In this document: positions 8,696 through 16,032 of the stretch, piece after piece | Numbering within the stretch: position 1 is the stretch's first letter | Layout: each line of letters opens with the position of its first letter | DNA from: Sulfurisoma sp. | Lineage (GTDB): Bacteria; Pseudomonadota; Gammaproteobacteria; Burkholderiales; Rhodocyclaceae | NCBI GenBank assembly: GCA_030691075.1 | Contig: JAUYFI010000030.1 | Coordinates: forward strand, 53,621 to 117,620 | Reading direction: 5' to 3' | Length of the DNA stretch: 64,000 bases | Notes under the pieces: generated by a model | The model's input: only the letters and a program-made list of their open reading frames with translations | What the model was told of the DNA's origin: nothing | The model's database searches: none | Program-made: the position numbers and the translations under genes

Positions 8696-8999
8696 TCAAT
8701 CCGTGCCGGCCGGTGCCACGCGGGATACCCGCGTCGCCGCGACGCCGCCGGCGACGATGAGCGCGATGCCAAGCCAGGTCGGCCACGGCAGCGACTCGCC
8801 CCACGGCCACAGGCCGAACAGGCTGGAGAAAATCACCGTGGTATAGGCGAGACTGGCCGCAGCCATGGTGCTGCCGCGTTTGTAGGCAGAACACCAACTC
8901 GGCCGCCGAGAAGCTGGTGGCGGCGAGCTTGACGCAGACCCCCATCGCGGCGAGCTGCAGGCTCGCCGCGAGCATCCCGAGGGAGGGCATGAACCGCAT
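8696..8999 (-). pseudogene. EamA/DMT-family transporter remnant
   Basis: Two pieces of an EamA (drug/metabolite transporter) protein are visible in different frames on the minus strand. The N-terminal piece reads MLAASLQLAAMGVCVKLAAT and SFSAAELVF. The C-terminal piece reads ASLAYTTVIFSSLFGLWPWG and WLGIALIVAGGVAATRV. Some 200 or more residues of the middle are missing and a frameshift separates the ends near base 8880. The complete family has ten membrane helices and about 290 residues, so this is a dead remnant produced by an internal deletion. Three bases upstream of the C-terminal stop nothing continues the frame. Confidence 0.75.
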
Positions 9000-9141
9000 G
9001 ATCGGGGCTGCCCGATCATCACTCCTGAAGGGCGGCGCGGCGCGCTATCGTCGCACGCGCCTTGCGCCGGATGGTAGCCGACAGGAGAACACACCGGGAA
9101 GCCCCAGGAACAATGGCCGCCGGAAAAACATGGAGACATAT

Positions 9142-9165
9142 GCCGTACCGCCAGCACCGACTTTT
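9142..9165 (+). repeat. Element A, short form, non-coding copy
   Basis: GCCGTACCGCCAGCACCGAC followed by TTTT. It has one core change (A for G) and lies in the spacer between the EamA remnant and a small acidic gene. Confidence 0.82.
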
Positions 9166-9245
9166 CGCGATGCTCCCTTACGCCTCCTCTACCGATCTAT
9201 CCTTCCCGAGAATAATTCGTCCAACCCAATCACGAGGAGCATGCC

Positions 9246-9389
9246 ATGAGCGACTACGACGAGTACGATGCCTACCAAGACGAGGTGATGCGCGAGATTC
9301 GCGAGGAGGCAATGGACTACGCCACCAACGTGCAGCGCTCGGAGGAGGGTGGGTGGTTTTATTCGGATGACGATGGGGAATGCGAGTGA
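9246..9389 (+). CDS. Small acidic hypothetical protein (47 aa)
   Basis: A frame too short for the ORF track. It starts at an ATG preceded by AGGAG and ends at TGA, giving MSDYDEYDAYQDEVMREIRE and a C-terminus with FYSDDDGECE. The protein is very acidic and rich in tyrosine near the start. I do not recognise a family. The good ribosome site and strong composition bias favour a real gene, although it lies among degraded genes. Confidence 0.4.
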   Translation: MSDYDEYDAYQDEVMREIREEAMDYATNVQRSEEGGWFYSDDDGECE

Positions 9390-9399
9390 GCGAAATTGA

Positions 9400-9887
9400 T
9401 TGCAGCGATGTGATTTTCTGCGCCTGATGCCAAAAGCAGATTACATGGTGGTCGCTCAGGAATTCATGACTGATGCATTGGCACTCGATATGACCGACCT
9501 CGCGCAGGTAAGCCATTTCACCGGCTGGATGCAACAACGCCTGCCGTTCTTGAGAGTCTCAATGGATGGCAGCGAAGCAGTGCATCTAGTCCGGGGGGGG
9601 GGACACGCGCAATCGTGATTTTCGCCCTGGTTGGCGAGTTTCTCAGCAACGCCCTAAAGTATGCCTCCGTGGATCAACCAATCTCCCTGGAAATAAAGGT
9701 CGGCGAAAATGGGCTCGAAATTTCCTGTCGTAACGTTGTGAATCCGGCATCCGCCATTCCTGTTCTAGGCGGGAAAACCGGGCTGTCGTTTATCCATGAA
9801 GTCTGCAAGCTGATTGGTGCCGAATTCGACGTGCCCGGCATAATAAATAACATGCTCGTTCTACGTGCGCTGCTGCCGATAAAATAG
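9400..9887 (+). pseudogene. Histidine-kinase-like ATPase gene, frame broken at a G10 tract
   Basis: Two overlapping frames together make one protein-like sequence. The first ends VHLVRGGGHAQS. The second contains VIFALVGEFLSNALKYASVD, which resembles the N-box of HATPase domains, and ends GLSFIHEVCKLIGAEFDVPG and VLRALLPIK. The break falls in a run of ten G residues (9593-9602). With 8 or 11 G residues the upstream frame would read straight into the ATPase domain. This could be phase variation, decay or an assembly error. The N-terminal part lacks an obvious phosphoacceptor histidine motif. The gene sits 50 bases ahead of the MntA-HepT pair. Confidence 0.6.
9593..9602 (+). repeat. Homopolymer G10 tract
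   Basis: Ten consecutive G residues inside the broken ATPase gene; a change of +1 or -2 restores the frame. Such tracts are prone to slippage. Confidence 0.85.
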
Positions 9888-9938
9888 CCACATCACAAAG
9901 CGCACATTTTCTCGGAATGTATGTCGGAAGGAGTCACC

Positions 9939-10262
9939 ATGCTCGACGAACATGCCATAAATGAAGCAGCGAAGCGCTTGGCGCGGGCGGCGCGGCAGCC
10001 TGCGCGAATCATTCTCTTCGGCTCCTACGCCCGGGGGAGTGCCGATGATTCCTCTGACCTTGATTTACTGGTGGTCGAAGATTCGCTTGATGACAAGGCT
10101 CGCGAATACATGCGCTTGAGGGACGCCCTTGGCGACCTGCCCACGGGTGTCGACTTGCTGTTGCTGTCACGCGGTGATTACGAACGGCGTAGCCAAGTCA
10201 AGGGCACCATGCCGTATCGCGCTCTTACCGAAGGCCGCGTTCTCTATGACGCCACAACTTGA
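9939..10262 (+). CDS. mntA: Minimal nucleotidyltransferase, MntA-type antitoxin
   Basis: Small MNT-fold protein of the kind that adds nucleotides to, and so silences, a partner HEPN toxin. The nucleotidyltransferase signature is visible as GSYARGSADDSSDLDLLV, giving the G-S and D-x-D residues, with a third acidic position in GVDLLLL. I choose the internal ATG at MLDEHAINEAAKRLARAARQ because an AAGGAG ribosome site lies six to seven bases ahead; the track's start would add six residues. The stop lies 17 bases inside hepT, so the two are translated together. Length (107 residues) fits the family. Confidence 0.85.
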   Translation: MLDEHAINEAAKRLARAARQPARIILFGSYARGSADDSSDLDLLVVEDSLDDKAREYMRLRDALGDLPTGVDLLLLSRGDYERRSQVKGTMPYRALTEGRVLYDATT

Positions 10263-10650
10263 GGAAGCGTTGCGCCTGCTACGGCTGGCGCAACGCGACT
10301 GCGAGGTACTCGAGATTCTCGCCGAGACCGGCGACAAAACCCACGCGGCGGCCGGCTTCCATGCACAGCAGGCCGTGGAAAAGGCATTGAAGGCTCTTTT
10401 ATGCGCGCACGATGTCGATTTTCCCCGCACACATGACCTCGAGGGGCTACTCAAACGACTGGCCGGGACGGGAGACACACCGCCGACCCCGGTTCAAAAG
10501 CTGCGTGCGCTGACACCATATGCCGTCGACTTTCGCTACGACGACGAACCAGTTCGCCTACTTGCCACTGGCGAGATGCGCGCAATCGTCGATGAGGTCA
10601 TTGGTTTTGTGGCCGATCGACTGGAACTACGGCAGGAGAATGACTCATGA
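10246..10650 (+). CDS. hepT: HEPN-domain toxin, HepT-like
   Basis: Helical HEPN protein, 134 residues, partner of the MNT gene just upstream. The family signature AGFHAQQAVEKALKALL is followed by FPRTHDLEGLLKRL, which holds the Arg and His residues expected for RNA cleavage in this group. The start is the ATG inside the 3' end of mntA (MTPQLEEALRLLRLAQRDCE). Its own stop codon overlaps the start of the next gene by four bases (ATGA), so three genes appear coupled. HepT toxins of this class are ribonucleases kept in check by nucleotide transfer from the MNT partner; activity here is inferred. Confidence 0.85.
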   Translation: MTPQLEEALRLLRLAQRDCEVLEILAETGDKTHAAAGFHAQQAVEKALKALLCAHDVDFPRTHDLEGLLKRLAGTGDTPPTPVQKLRALTPYAVDFRYDDEPVRLLATGEMRAIVDEVIGFVADRLELRQENDS

Positions 10651-10952
10651 GGGTGTTGTGGGTGGAGGATTTCGGAGGTGACGCCGTTCCAGAGAATCTG
10701 CTGAACGTAATCTTTAAAGGAGTGCTGTCACCCGAACGAAGAAATGCACTGGCAGACACTCAAAATCTGAAAAAGAGACTACTCCCCAAAGGCTTCGGTG
10801 CTTGGCGCCAGTGGTATGCCACTCAACCCGATACCGATGAAATAGAGATCGATATCTACCGATACTTGTCCGATTTTGAACCCGAGTTTAAGAAGCGCCA
10901 TCGAATCCGCATACATGGAAGCGTGGCAGGCCAAGGTCGCCCATCTGCCTGA
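10647..10952 (+). pseudogene. Receiver-like protein, truncated
   Basis: The 101-residue frame begins MRVLWVEDFGGDAVPENLLN, which looks like the first strand of a receiver-like domain with acidic residues. The expected phosphoacceptor strand (a DxxL-type segment about 45 residues later) is not found. The C-terminus HGSVAGQGRPSA looks like out-of-frame sequence. In the next frame, bases 10915-10983 read MEAWQAKVAHLPEWLKAVWV and stop at a TGA whose last base begins element A. I read this as a gene shortened by deletion and frameshift. It is coupled to hepT by an ATGA overlap, so it may once have been the third gene of a toxin-antitoxin operon. Confidence 0.5.
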
Positions 10953-10982
10953 ATGGCTCAAGGCTGTCTGGGTGCGTATCTG

Positions 10983-11006
10983 AAAAGTCGGCGCTGGCGA
11001 CACGGC
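10983..11006 (-). repeat. Element A, short form, upstream of the NUDIX gene
   Basis: Reads AAAAGTCGGCGCTGGCGACA then CGGC on the plus strand. The TGA at 10981-10983 closes the preceding frame, sharing its final A with the element. One of only two copies in this orientation. Confidence 0.88.
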
Positions 11007-11016
11007 ATAACTGACC

Positions 11017-12690
11017 ATGGCACGTCGCGATAACCCTTCGCTTGCCCATGCGCTCGAAGTCGCAGGCCGTCATCTTCCTCTCCATGCCGAGGAAGGCACG
11101 CTGCGCGAGGCGCTGGCCGAGGGCGACCTGATCGCGGCCTTCGTCAAGGCTGGCCTGAACGCGGACGCGGCGGTACTGCTGGTAGCTCTGTTACGTCGCC
11201 AGTTCGAGGCGCTCGCCCTGCTCGACCGCGTCGAACTGGCCGCCGGGCGCTGGGCCTTCGTTTCTTTCCCCGCTGCGCTGCTCGGCCATTCGCTGCTGGA
11301 ATCCCTGGCGACGCCGGGTCAGACGATGCTGCCGCCCGAATATTGGGAGCAGGGCGACCACCGGCCGGCGGAGGTGAAGGAGGAGCAGCGTCGTCTGTTG
11401 CATCGAATCGAAAGCGAGCGCCTGCGGCAGAACCCAGCGGCGCGGCCGGTGCGCGTAGTTCATGTCGCTTGGGCGGTGATTCGCCTCGGTCAGCGCTTTC
11501 TGCTCCATCACCGCGAGGATCGCGACCGGCCGGGGGAGAAATCCCACGTGCTTCCTGGCGGACGCTTGAACCCGGGCGATCTGCCCGCCGCTGTCCTGGC
11601 ACAGGGGCTAGGCCTATTGCGGCAGCTGGCTGTGGTCGATTCACCGCTGGCCGACGTTCACCTGGACACGACACTGATCCGCGAACTAACCGAGGAGCTC
11701 GGCCTACGCCACGGCGCTGACTACCAATTCGCGCGCTGGCAGCGCCTGCCGCCGTTTCGCCAGGTTGCCGGCGCCGGCAACCGGCATGCCTATACCGAAT
11801 ATGCTTTCCAGCTTTACACGCTGCGCCTGACGCCGGCGGGCGAGGTGCACCTGCTCGAGCGCGAGGCGGAAACGGATACGCTGGCCTGGTTTTCCGCCGA
11901 GGAGCTGTCCGCCCCGCGCCGCGCGGACGGCACCTCCGCCTATGTCGATGCCCTGCACGCGGCCTGGGGCGCCGACGTCGCTCGGCAGTTGGAGAGCGTG
12001 CCGGACTCCGCCGCCACGACCTGGGCGATTACCGGCGAAACGCGGATGATCGACCTGCCCGCCGCGCTCGGCGTGCCGATAGTGCAGGGCAAGACGGGCA
12101 AGGAGAAACCAGTATCGCCAACCATTGCCGAGGCCGAATGGCAATTGCTGACGCTGCTGGGCTGGCATGCGCGCGGCTTCGCCATTCGCGCAGGAGATTC
12201 GCTGCGCCTCCTCGGCGGTGGCTGGGCGCGTCTTGCCGACGACCAAGCACAGAAGGCGGCACACGCCCTGTTCGCCACGTTGCAAGGCACGGACCTGCCT
12301 CTGCTCGAGATGCGCGACGCGCATTACCTGCGCTTGTCCATCGAGCCGGGGCTGGTGATGTTCGGCCCCGAACTGTTCGCTTATGCGCTCGACGATGCGG
12401 GGAGCGACGGCGGCATGCTGCGGTTGGAGCGGAATTCGGTCGCCACACCGTGGGGCGATCTGTCGGGCGAGACGCTTGCCAAGCCAATCAAGCGCAATAC
12501 CCTGCTCATCTTGCAGGCGCTGGAACGCTGCGAATATCCCGAATCGGTTTCCGGCGTCAACGCCGCTTCCTGGGAGAAGAACCTGCGCGACCAGATCCTG
12601 CCAGCCGTGCAGCAGATCGGCCTGCGCAAGTTGTGGGTAACCGAGAGCAAGTCGGTCACGCTGGCGGCGGGCGTGCGTCGCCTCCGGTAG
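11017..12690 (+). CDS. NUDIX-domain protein with long C-terminal extension
   Basis: A 557-residue protein. Residues about 140-330 form a NUDIX fold: VVHVAWAVIRLGQRFLLHHR, then HVLPGGRLNPGD, then the catalytic helix RELTEELGL near residue 222. The two halves of the NUDIX box lie about 40 residues apart instead of about 13, so the box carries an insertion, but the REx2EE core is intact. N-terminal residues 1-140 are helical and unrecognised. Residues 350-557 look like a DNA- or ligand-binding region and are also unrecognised, ending WVTESKSVTLAAGVRRLR. NUDIX enzymes cleave nucleoside-diphosphate derivatives; the substrate is unknown. No clear ribosome site precedes the ATG, which lies ten bases after element A. 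Confidence 0.65.
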   Translation: MARRDNPSLAHALEVAGRHLPLHAEEGTLREALAEGDLIAAFVKAGLNADAAVLLVALLRRQFEALALLDRVELAAGRWAFVSFPAALLGHSLLESLATPGQTMLPPEYWEQGDHRPAEVKEEQRRLLHRIESERLRQNPAARPVRVVHVAWAVIRLGQRFLLHHREDRDRPGEKSHVLPGGRLNPGDLPAAVLAQGLGLLRQLAVVDSPLADVHLDTTLIRELTEELGLRHGADYQFARWQRLPPFRQVAGAGNRHAYTEYAFQLYTLRLTPAGEVHLLEREAETDTLAWFSAEELSAPRRADGTSAYVDALHAAWGADVARQLESVPDSAATTWAITGETRMIDLPAALGVPIVQGKTGKEKPVSPTIAEAEWQLLTLLGWHARGFAIRAGDSLRLLGGGWARLADDQAQKAAHALFATLQGTDLPLLEMRDAHYLRLSIEPGLVMFGPELFAYALDDAGSDGGMLRLERNSVATPWGDLSGETLAKPIKRNTLLILQALERCEYPESVSGVNAASWEKNLRDQILPAVQQIGLRKLWVTESKSVTLAAGVRRLR

Positions 12691-12773
12691 TACTCCTCTA
12701 CCGATTCCGACTGCGGTCGCATAGTTCGTCCCGTACATCGCGGTAGGTTGCGATGGGTTCTCGGGAAGGCACC

Positions 12774-13013
12774 ATGAACGTTGCGCTCGGTCATTTCGAT
12801 TTCGGCCCGCTGATCTACGGCGTCATCATGTTCCTCGGCATACTGGTGATGTGGTGGAAGCTGACGCGCGGCCACTGGCTGAGCCTCGTCATCGACATTG
12901 CGGTGTTCGCGCTGGTGTTCAAGCTGCACGGCGGCACCATGGCCGGCGGCTTCGCGGCGATGGTCGCGGCCCTGCTGGCGGGGATGCTCCTGCCGCTGAT
13001 GCTGCGCCGATAG
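12774..13013 (+). CDS. Small membrane protein (79 aa)
   Basis: Starts at MNVALGHFDFGPLIYGVIMF; I prefer this ATG to the upstream one because GGGAAGG lies at good spacing. Three hydrophobic segments are likely, at about residues 10-27, 34-50 and 56-75, ending GMLLPLMLRR. I do not recognise the family. It is followed eight bases later by the PcfJ-like gene, so the two may be one transcript. Confidence 0.55.
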   Translation: MNVALGHFDFGPLIYGVIMFLGILVMWWKLTRGHWLSLVIDIAVFALVFKLHGGTMAGGFAAMVAALLAGMLLPLMLRR

Positions 13014-13021
13014 GGTTGTCC

Positions 13022-14005
13022 ATGCCCATCCACGCCCAGCTTCCCGCCTGGCTCGATCTGCCCCAACGCCCGGATGGCGTCGATCTCGGCCTGCTCAAGT
13101 CGATTTTGGCGTCGCGCGGCGTCAATGCGCGCGGCTGGCGTCTGTACCTCGACTACGGCGACGCGATCTTCGATGCGCTGGGGCGGCCATGGGTAGATGT
13201 CGATTGGCCGTTTCGCAGCGGTCCCAATGCCATCGCCTTCCTGCGCCTGCTGGCTGCGTGCGAAATGGACGTGCTGCCGCCGGTGGAACTGGTGCAGTCG
13301 ATGGTGGCCTGGCATGTGCCCTCCGACCAGATCGACGCGATTCCGCCGCAGTTCTTCCGCGCGGCGTGGAAGGGGTGCATCACGGCGACTTACGACCCAG
13401 CGGTCTATTTCCCGATCTGGCTAGGCGAACATATCGTGCCGGTGGCGCAGTGGTATTTCGATACCCGGCAGCACCAAGAGCCCAATCTGCCGCTGCTCAA
13501 GGCGGGTTGGCGTCCGCTGAGCCAGCGCTACGCGTCCTGCGCCGGGTTTCACGCCAGGGCCAGGGAGACGGACGAATGGGCCGTGCCGGTTCGATCGGTC
13601 GAGTATGACGGCCTGCGCTTTGTCGCGCTGGCCTCGGCCGCCGATCTCAAGACCGAAGGGGCGGCGATGCGGCATTGCATCGCCGGCTACGACGGCATCT
13701 GCCGCGAGTCGTCGCTGCGCGCCTACTCGGTGCGCCATCGCAAAAGCGGCACGCGGCTGGCGACACTGACGGTGGCGCACGCGCCCGGGACGGGTGGCTG
13801 GCGGCTGGATGAGATCAAGGGGCCGGAGAACGCCGCGGTCGATGAGTACATCGTGCGCGCCACCCATGCCCTGCTGGTCAGCCTGGACGAAGCAACGGCG
13901 GGCGACCCGGCATTCCGCGAATTCTTGCGGACCCTGCAGAGTCGAGCCGTCAAGCTCGACGAACTGTTCGGATTCGAGGATGATTTCCGCGGATGCCCGC
14001 TTTGA
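13022..14005 (+). CDS. PcfJ-domain-like protein
   Basis: A 327-residue soluble protein. Its C-terminal half holds the segment LKTEGAAMRHCIAGYDGICR, which matches the short conserved 'MxHCV..Y' block that I associate with PcfJ-like proteins of conjugative elements, followed by RLATLTVAHAPGTGGWRLDE and IKGPENA. The N-terminal half is helical (LLKSILASRGVNARGWRLYL). PcfJ-like proteins are widespread in mobile elements and their reaction is not known. The start is chosen by the short gap behind the membrane protein gene and by the N-terminus MPIHAQLPAWLDLP. Assignment rests on one motif and is moderate. Confidence 0.5.
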   Translation: MPIHAQLPAWLDLPQRPDGVDLGLLKSILASRGVNARGWRLYLDYGDAIFDALGRPWVDVDWPFRSGPNAIAFLRLLAACEMDVLPPVELVQSMVAWHVPSDQIDAIPPQFFRAAWKGCITATYDPAVYFPIWLGEHIVPVAQWYFDTRQHQEPNLPLLKAGWRPLSQRYASCAGFHARARETDEWAVPVRSVEYDGLRFVALASAADLKTEGAAMRHCIAGYDGICRESSLRAYSVRHRKSGTRLATLTVAHAPGTGGWRLDEIKGPENAAVDEYIVRATHALLVSLDEATAGDPAFREFLRTLQSRAVKLDELFGFEDDFRGCPL

Positions 14006-14015
14006 GAAATGCGCC

Positions 14016-14942
14016 ATGATGGTGCCACTGCAACGCGATGCCTCGGCGCGCCAGCGTAGCCGCCGCCTCTACGACGAACTCGGCTTCGCACTTTCCCGTC
14101 TCGAACGCGATGCGCTGGCCGGCTGGGGCCGGCGCTCCGGCGGACGCCTGCTGCTGCTCACGGGCCGCCGCGTCGGCGGGCTGGCGAAGCTGGCAAGCCT
14201 GCTTGCCCGGGCTGGTGGCGGCGAGCTGCTGGGCCTGCTGGAGGCGTATCGCCAGCGCCGACTTTCCGGGCACGTCGGCGATCGCAGCGCGGCGGCCATC
14301 GACGGCACGCTGGCCATCGGACGCGAGGGCAAGCGCATGGTGGCGGGCGTGGCGCGCGCCCTCGCGCGCGACCCGAAGGCCAATGCCCCGGCAGTGCTCG
14401 GTGCCCTGCTTGGCTTCGGTGCCGGCTCGGGCGGGCTGGACGGCAATGGCGGCCTGCCCGACCTCGACCTGCTGGCCGGCATCGGCGCCCACCGCTCGCC
14501 GCTGACGCACACCCTCGTCGCCGGCATCGTCGTCGAGGGCCTGCTGCTGGCGCTGGCCGATCTCGCCGCCGAAGTGCATGGCCGCCTGCCGGTCGACCAC
14601 GATCCGCTGTGGGATGCTCTGGCGAAGATCGGCCGCCCGTTGACGATCAACCTCGCCATCGGCACCAGCGCCGGCCTGGCTTACCATCTGCTGGTCGATG
14701 CCCTGGTGCAGCCGGGCGCCTACCACGGCCTGCCGATCAAGATGCCAATGGAAGCACATCAGGCCGGGCTGGCTATCAACGGCCTGGCAGAGGGCGCCGA
14801 TGCGGCTGCGCGGGCGAAGCGGCATCGGCCGGTGGAGATTGTGCAGGGCGGGGTGCCAGAGAAGTCGGCAGGGAGAAAGACCGTCGATGCAGTCGCAGGC
14901 TTGGCATCGCGATTGACTGCACGATTCGGAAGGGCATCATGA
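14016..14942 (+). CDS. Hypothetical protein with hydrophobic central region
   Basis: A 308-residue protein starting MMVPLQRDASARQRSRRLYD. A glycine-rich segment (LGALLGFGAGSGGLDGNGGL) is followed by GAHRSPLTHTLVAGIVVEGL, which recalls the 'HRxxTHS' signature of YdjM/LexA-associated membrane hydrolases, then LAYHLLVDALVQPGAYHGLP with further histidines. Histidines and an aspartate in hydrophobic helices would fit a metal-dependent membrane enzyme, but I cannot assign one. Element A lies at residues 76-84 and is read YRQRRLSG. The start lies ten bases after the PcfJ-like gene. Confidence 0.55.
   Translation: MMVPLQRDASARQRSRRLYDELGFALSRLERDALAGWGRRSGGRLLLLTGRRVGGLAKLASLLARAGGGELLGLLEAYRQRRLSGHVGDRSAAAIDGTLAIGREGKRMVAGVARALARDPKANAPAVLGALLGFGAGSGGLDGNGGLPDLDLLAGIGAHRSPLTHTLVAGIVVEGLLLALADLAAEVHGRLPVDHDPLWDALAKIGRPLTINLAIGTSAGLAYHLLVDALVQPGAYHGLPIKMPMEAHQAGLAINGLAEGADAAARAKRHRPVEIVQGGVPEKSAGRKTVDAVAGLASRLTARFGRAS
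14243..14266 (+). repeat. Element A, short form, inside the 308-aa hypothetical gene (sense)
   Basis: GGCGTAT followed by the core CGCCAGCGCCGACTTTC. It is read YRQRRLSG. Confidence 0.88.
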
Positions 14943-14979
14943 AACGCTCGATACGCAGCCCGGAGATTGGGGAATCGCC

Positions 14980-15531
14980 ATGATGCTCTTCCGATACTTC
15001 TGCTCCACCTGTCACGCGAGCGGCAACGACTCATATGTCGGCTCCCGCTTCGAGTACGTCTTGCCGGACGGGCGGGCAACCGATGCGCCGACGGATATTG
15101 GCTGGTGCCACGACTGCCGCGGCTTGCGGCCGATCGAGACGCTGGCACGGGATCATTGGGCCGGAATGATCCGGTTGGTCGGAAAGCGATTGACCTCGAT
15201 CGCGTTGAAGCGCCGGCTGCTGCGATCATCGCTGATGACCTACGAGGAAGACTGGGGCGACGACAAGCCCTATGCCATGCCGCTCGAGCCCGATGTGCTG
15301 ACCGGCTGGCAGGAGCAGCTGGATCGTGCCCTGGCAGGCTTCGACTTTCTCGCGCTGCGCAAGAGCCCGCCCCATTGCATCGAATGTGGCGGTACGAACT
15401 TCGAGCGCTCGGGCTTCATGCACCCGGGCTGCGGCGGAAAATTCGAGCCGCAGGAGCGCGCGCATGTATTTTTCGGAGCGGGCGGGTATCCACGCCCGTT
15501 CCAGATGAATGTCGAAGGGGAGCTACTGTAG
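14980..15531 (+). CDS. Hypothetical protein with zinc-ribbon-like cysteine pairs
   Basis: A 183-residue protein starting [20 protein letters not shown]. Three CxxC-type pairs are visible: CSTC near residue 8, CHDC near residue 43, and CIECGG near residue 132. A further cysteine lies in HPGCGG. They could bind one or two zinc ions. I do not recognise the family. It is separated from the following ssb fragment by two bases, so both lie in the same degraded accessory stretch. Confidence 0.5.
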   Translation: MMLFRYFCSTCHASGNDSYVGSRFEYVLPDGRATDAPTDIGWCHDCRGLRPIETLARDHWAGMIRLVGKRLTSIALKRRLLRSSLMTYEEDWGDDKPYAMPLEPDVLTGWQEQLDRALAGFDFLALRKSPPHCIECGGTNFERSGFMHPGCGGKFEPQERAHVFFGAGGYPRPFQMNVEGELL

Positions 15532-15533
15532 CC

Positions 15534-15690
15534 ATGGCATCCATCAACAAAGTCATCCTGATCGCCCATCTCGGCGCCGATCCCGAGCTCCGCGCTTTCG
15601 CCAACGGCGATGCCGTCTGCAACCCGCGGCTGGCCACCAGCGAGAAGTGGAAGGACAAGGCCAGCGGCGAAACGAAGGAAGAAAGTATAG
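15534..15690 (+). pseudogene. ssb: Single-stranded DNA-binding protein gene fragment
   Basis: Begins [20 protein letters not shown] and continues with a segment ending [19 protein letters not shown], which is the first third of bacterial SSB. After about residue 50 the similarity ends abruptly: the next residues, [18 protein letters not shown], are not SSB, and the TEWHRV block that should follow is missing. The frame remains open to 15824 but overlaps xseB, so this is a truncated copy rather than a working gene. A full copy must exist elsewhere in the chromosome. Confidence 0.7.
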
Positions 15691-15769
15691 CGAAATCGGC
15701 CCGAAAATTGACCAGATGGGGTCCGATAAGTTATTTTCACGTTCTTCGCACCACCGCCACCCTCCCCCG

Positions 15770-16021
15770 ATGCCCAAGCCCAAGGATTCCAAGGACCCGC
15801 CCGCCTCGTTCGAAGCGGCGCTGACCGAACTCGAATCCATCGTCCAGACCATGGAGCAGGGCAACGCGCCGCTCGAGGCGCAGCTGTCCGCCTACGAACG
15901 CGGCGCGGCGCTGCTGCGCCACTGCCAGGATGCCCTGACGAACGCCGAGCAGAAGATCCGCCTGCTCGAGGGCAACACCCTGCGCGACCTTGATCCTGCC
16001 GCCCCTTCCGGGGACGAATAG
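15770..16021 (+). CDS. xseB: Exodeoxyribonuclease VII small subunit
   Basis: Small helical subunit that joins XseA to form exonuclease VII, which degrades single-stranded DNA. The 83-residue protein shows the family core [20 protein letters not shown] and [20 protein letters not shown], then KIRLLEGN. The start is the ATG at [11 protein letters not shown]. The gene precedes ispA by eleven bases and dxs, the standard xseB-ispA-dxs order. Confidence 0.95.
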   Translation: MPKPKDSKDPPASFEAALTELESIVQTMEQGNAPLEAQLSAYERGAALLRHCQDALTNAEQKIRLLEGNTLRDLDPAAPSGDE

Positions 16022-16032
16022 AACCCCATTCC

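Noticed and set aside
9593-9602. Treating the G10 tract as certain phase variation
   Set aside because: A single assembled sequence cannot separate slippage variation from sequencing error or simple decay, so the gene is listed as broken.
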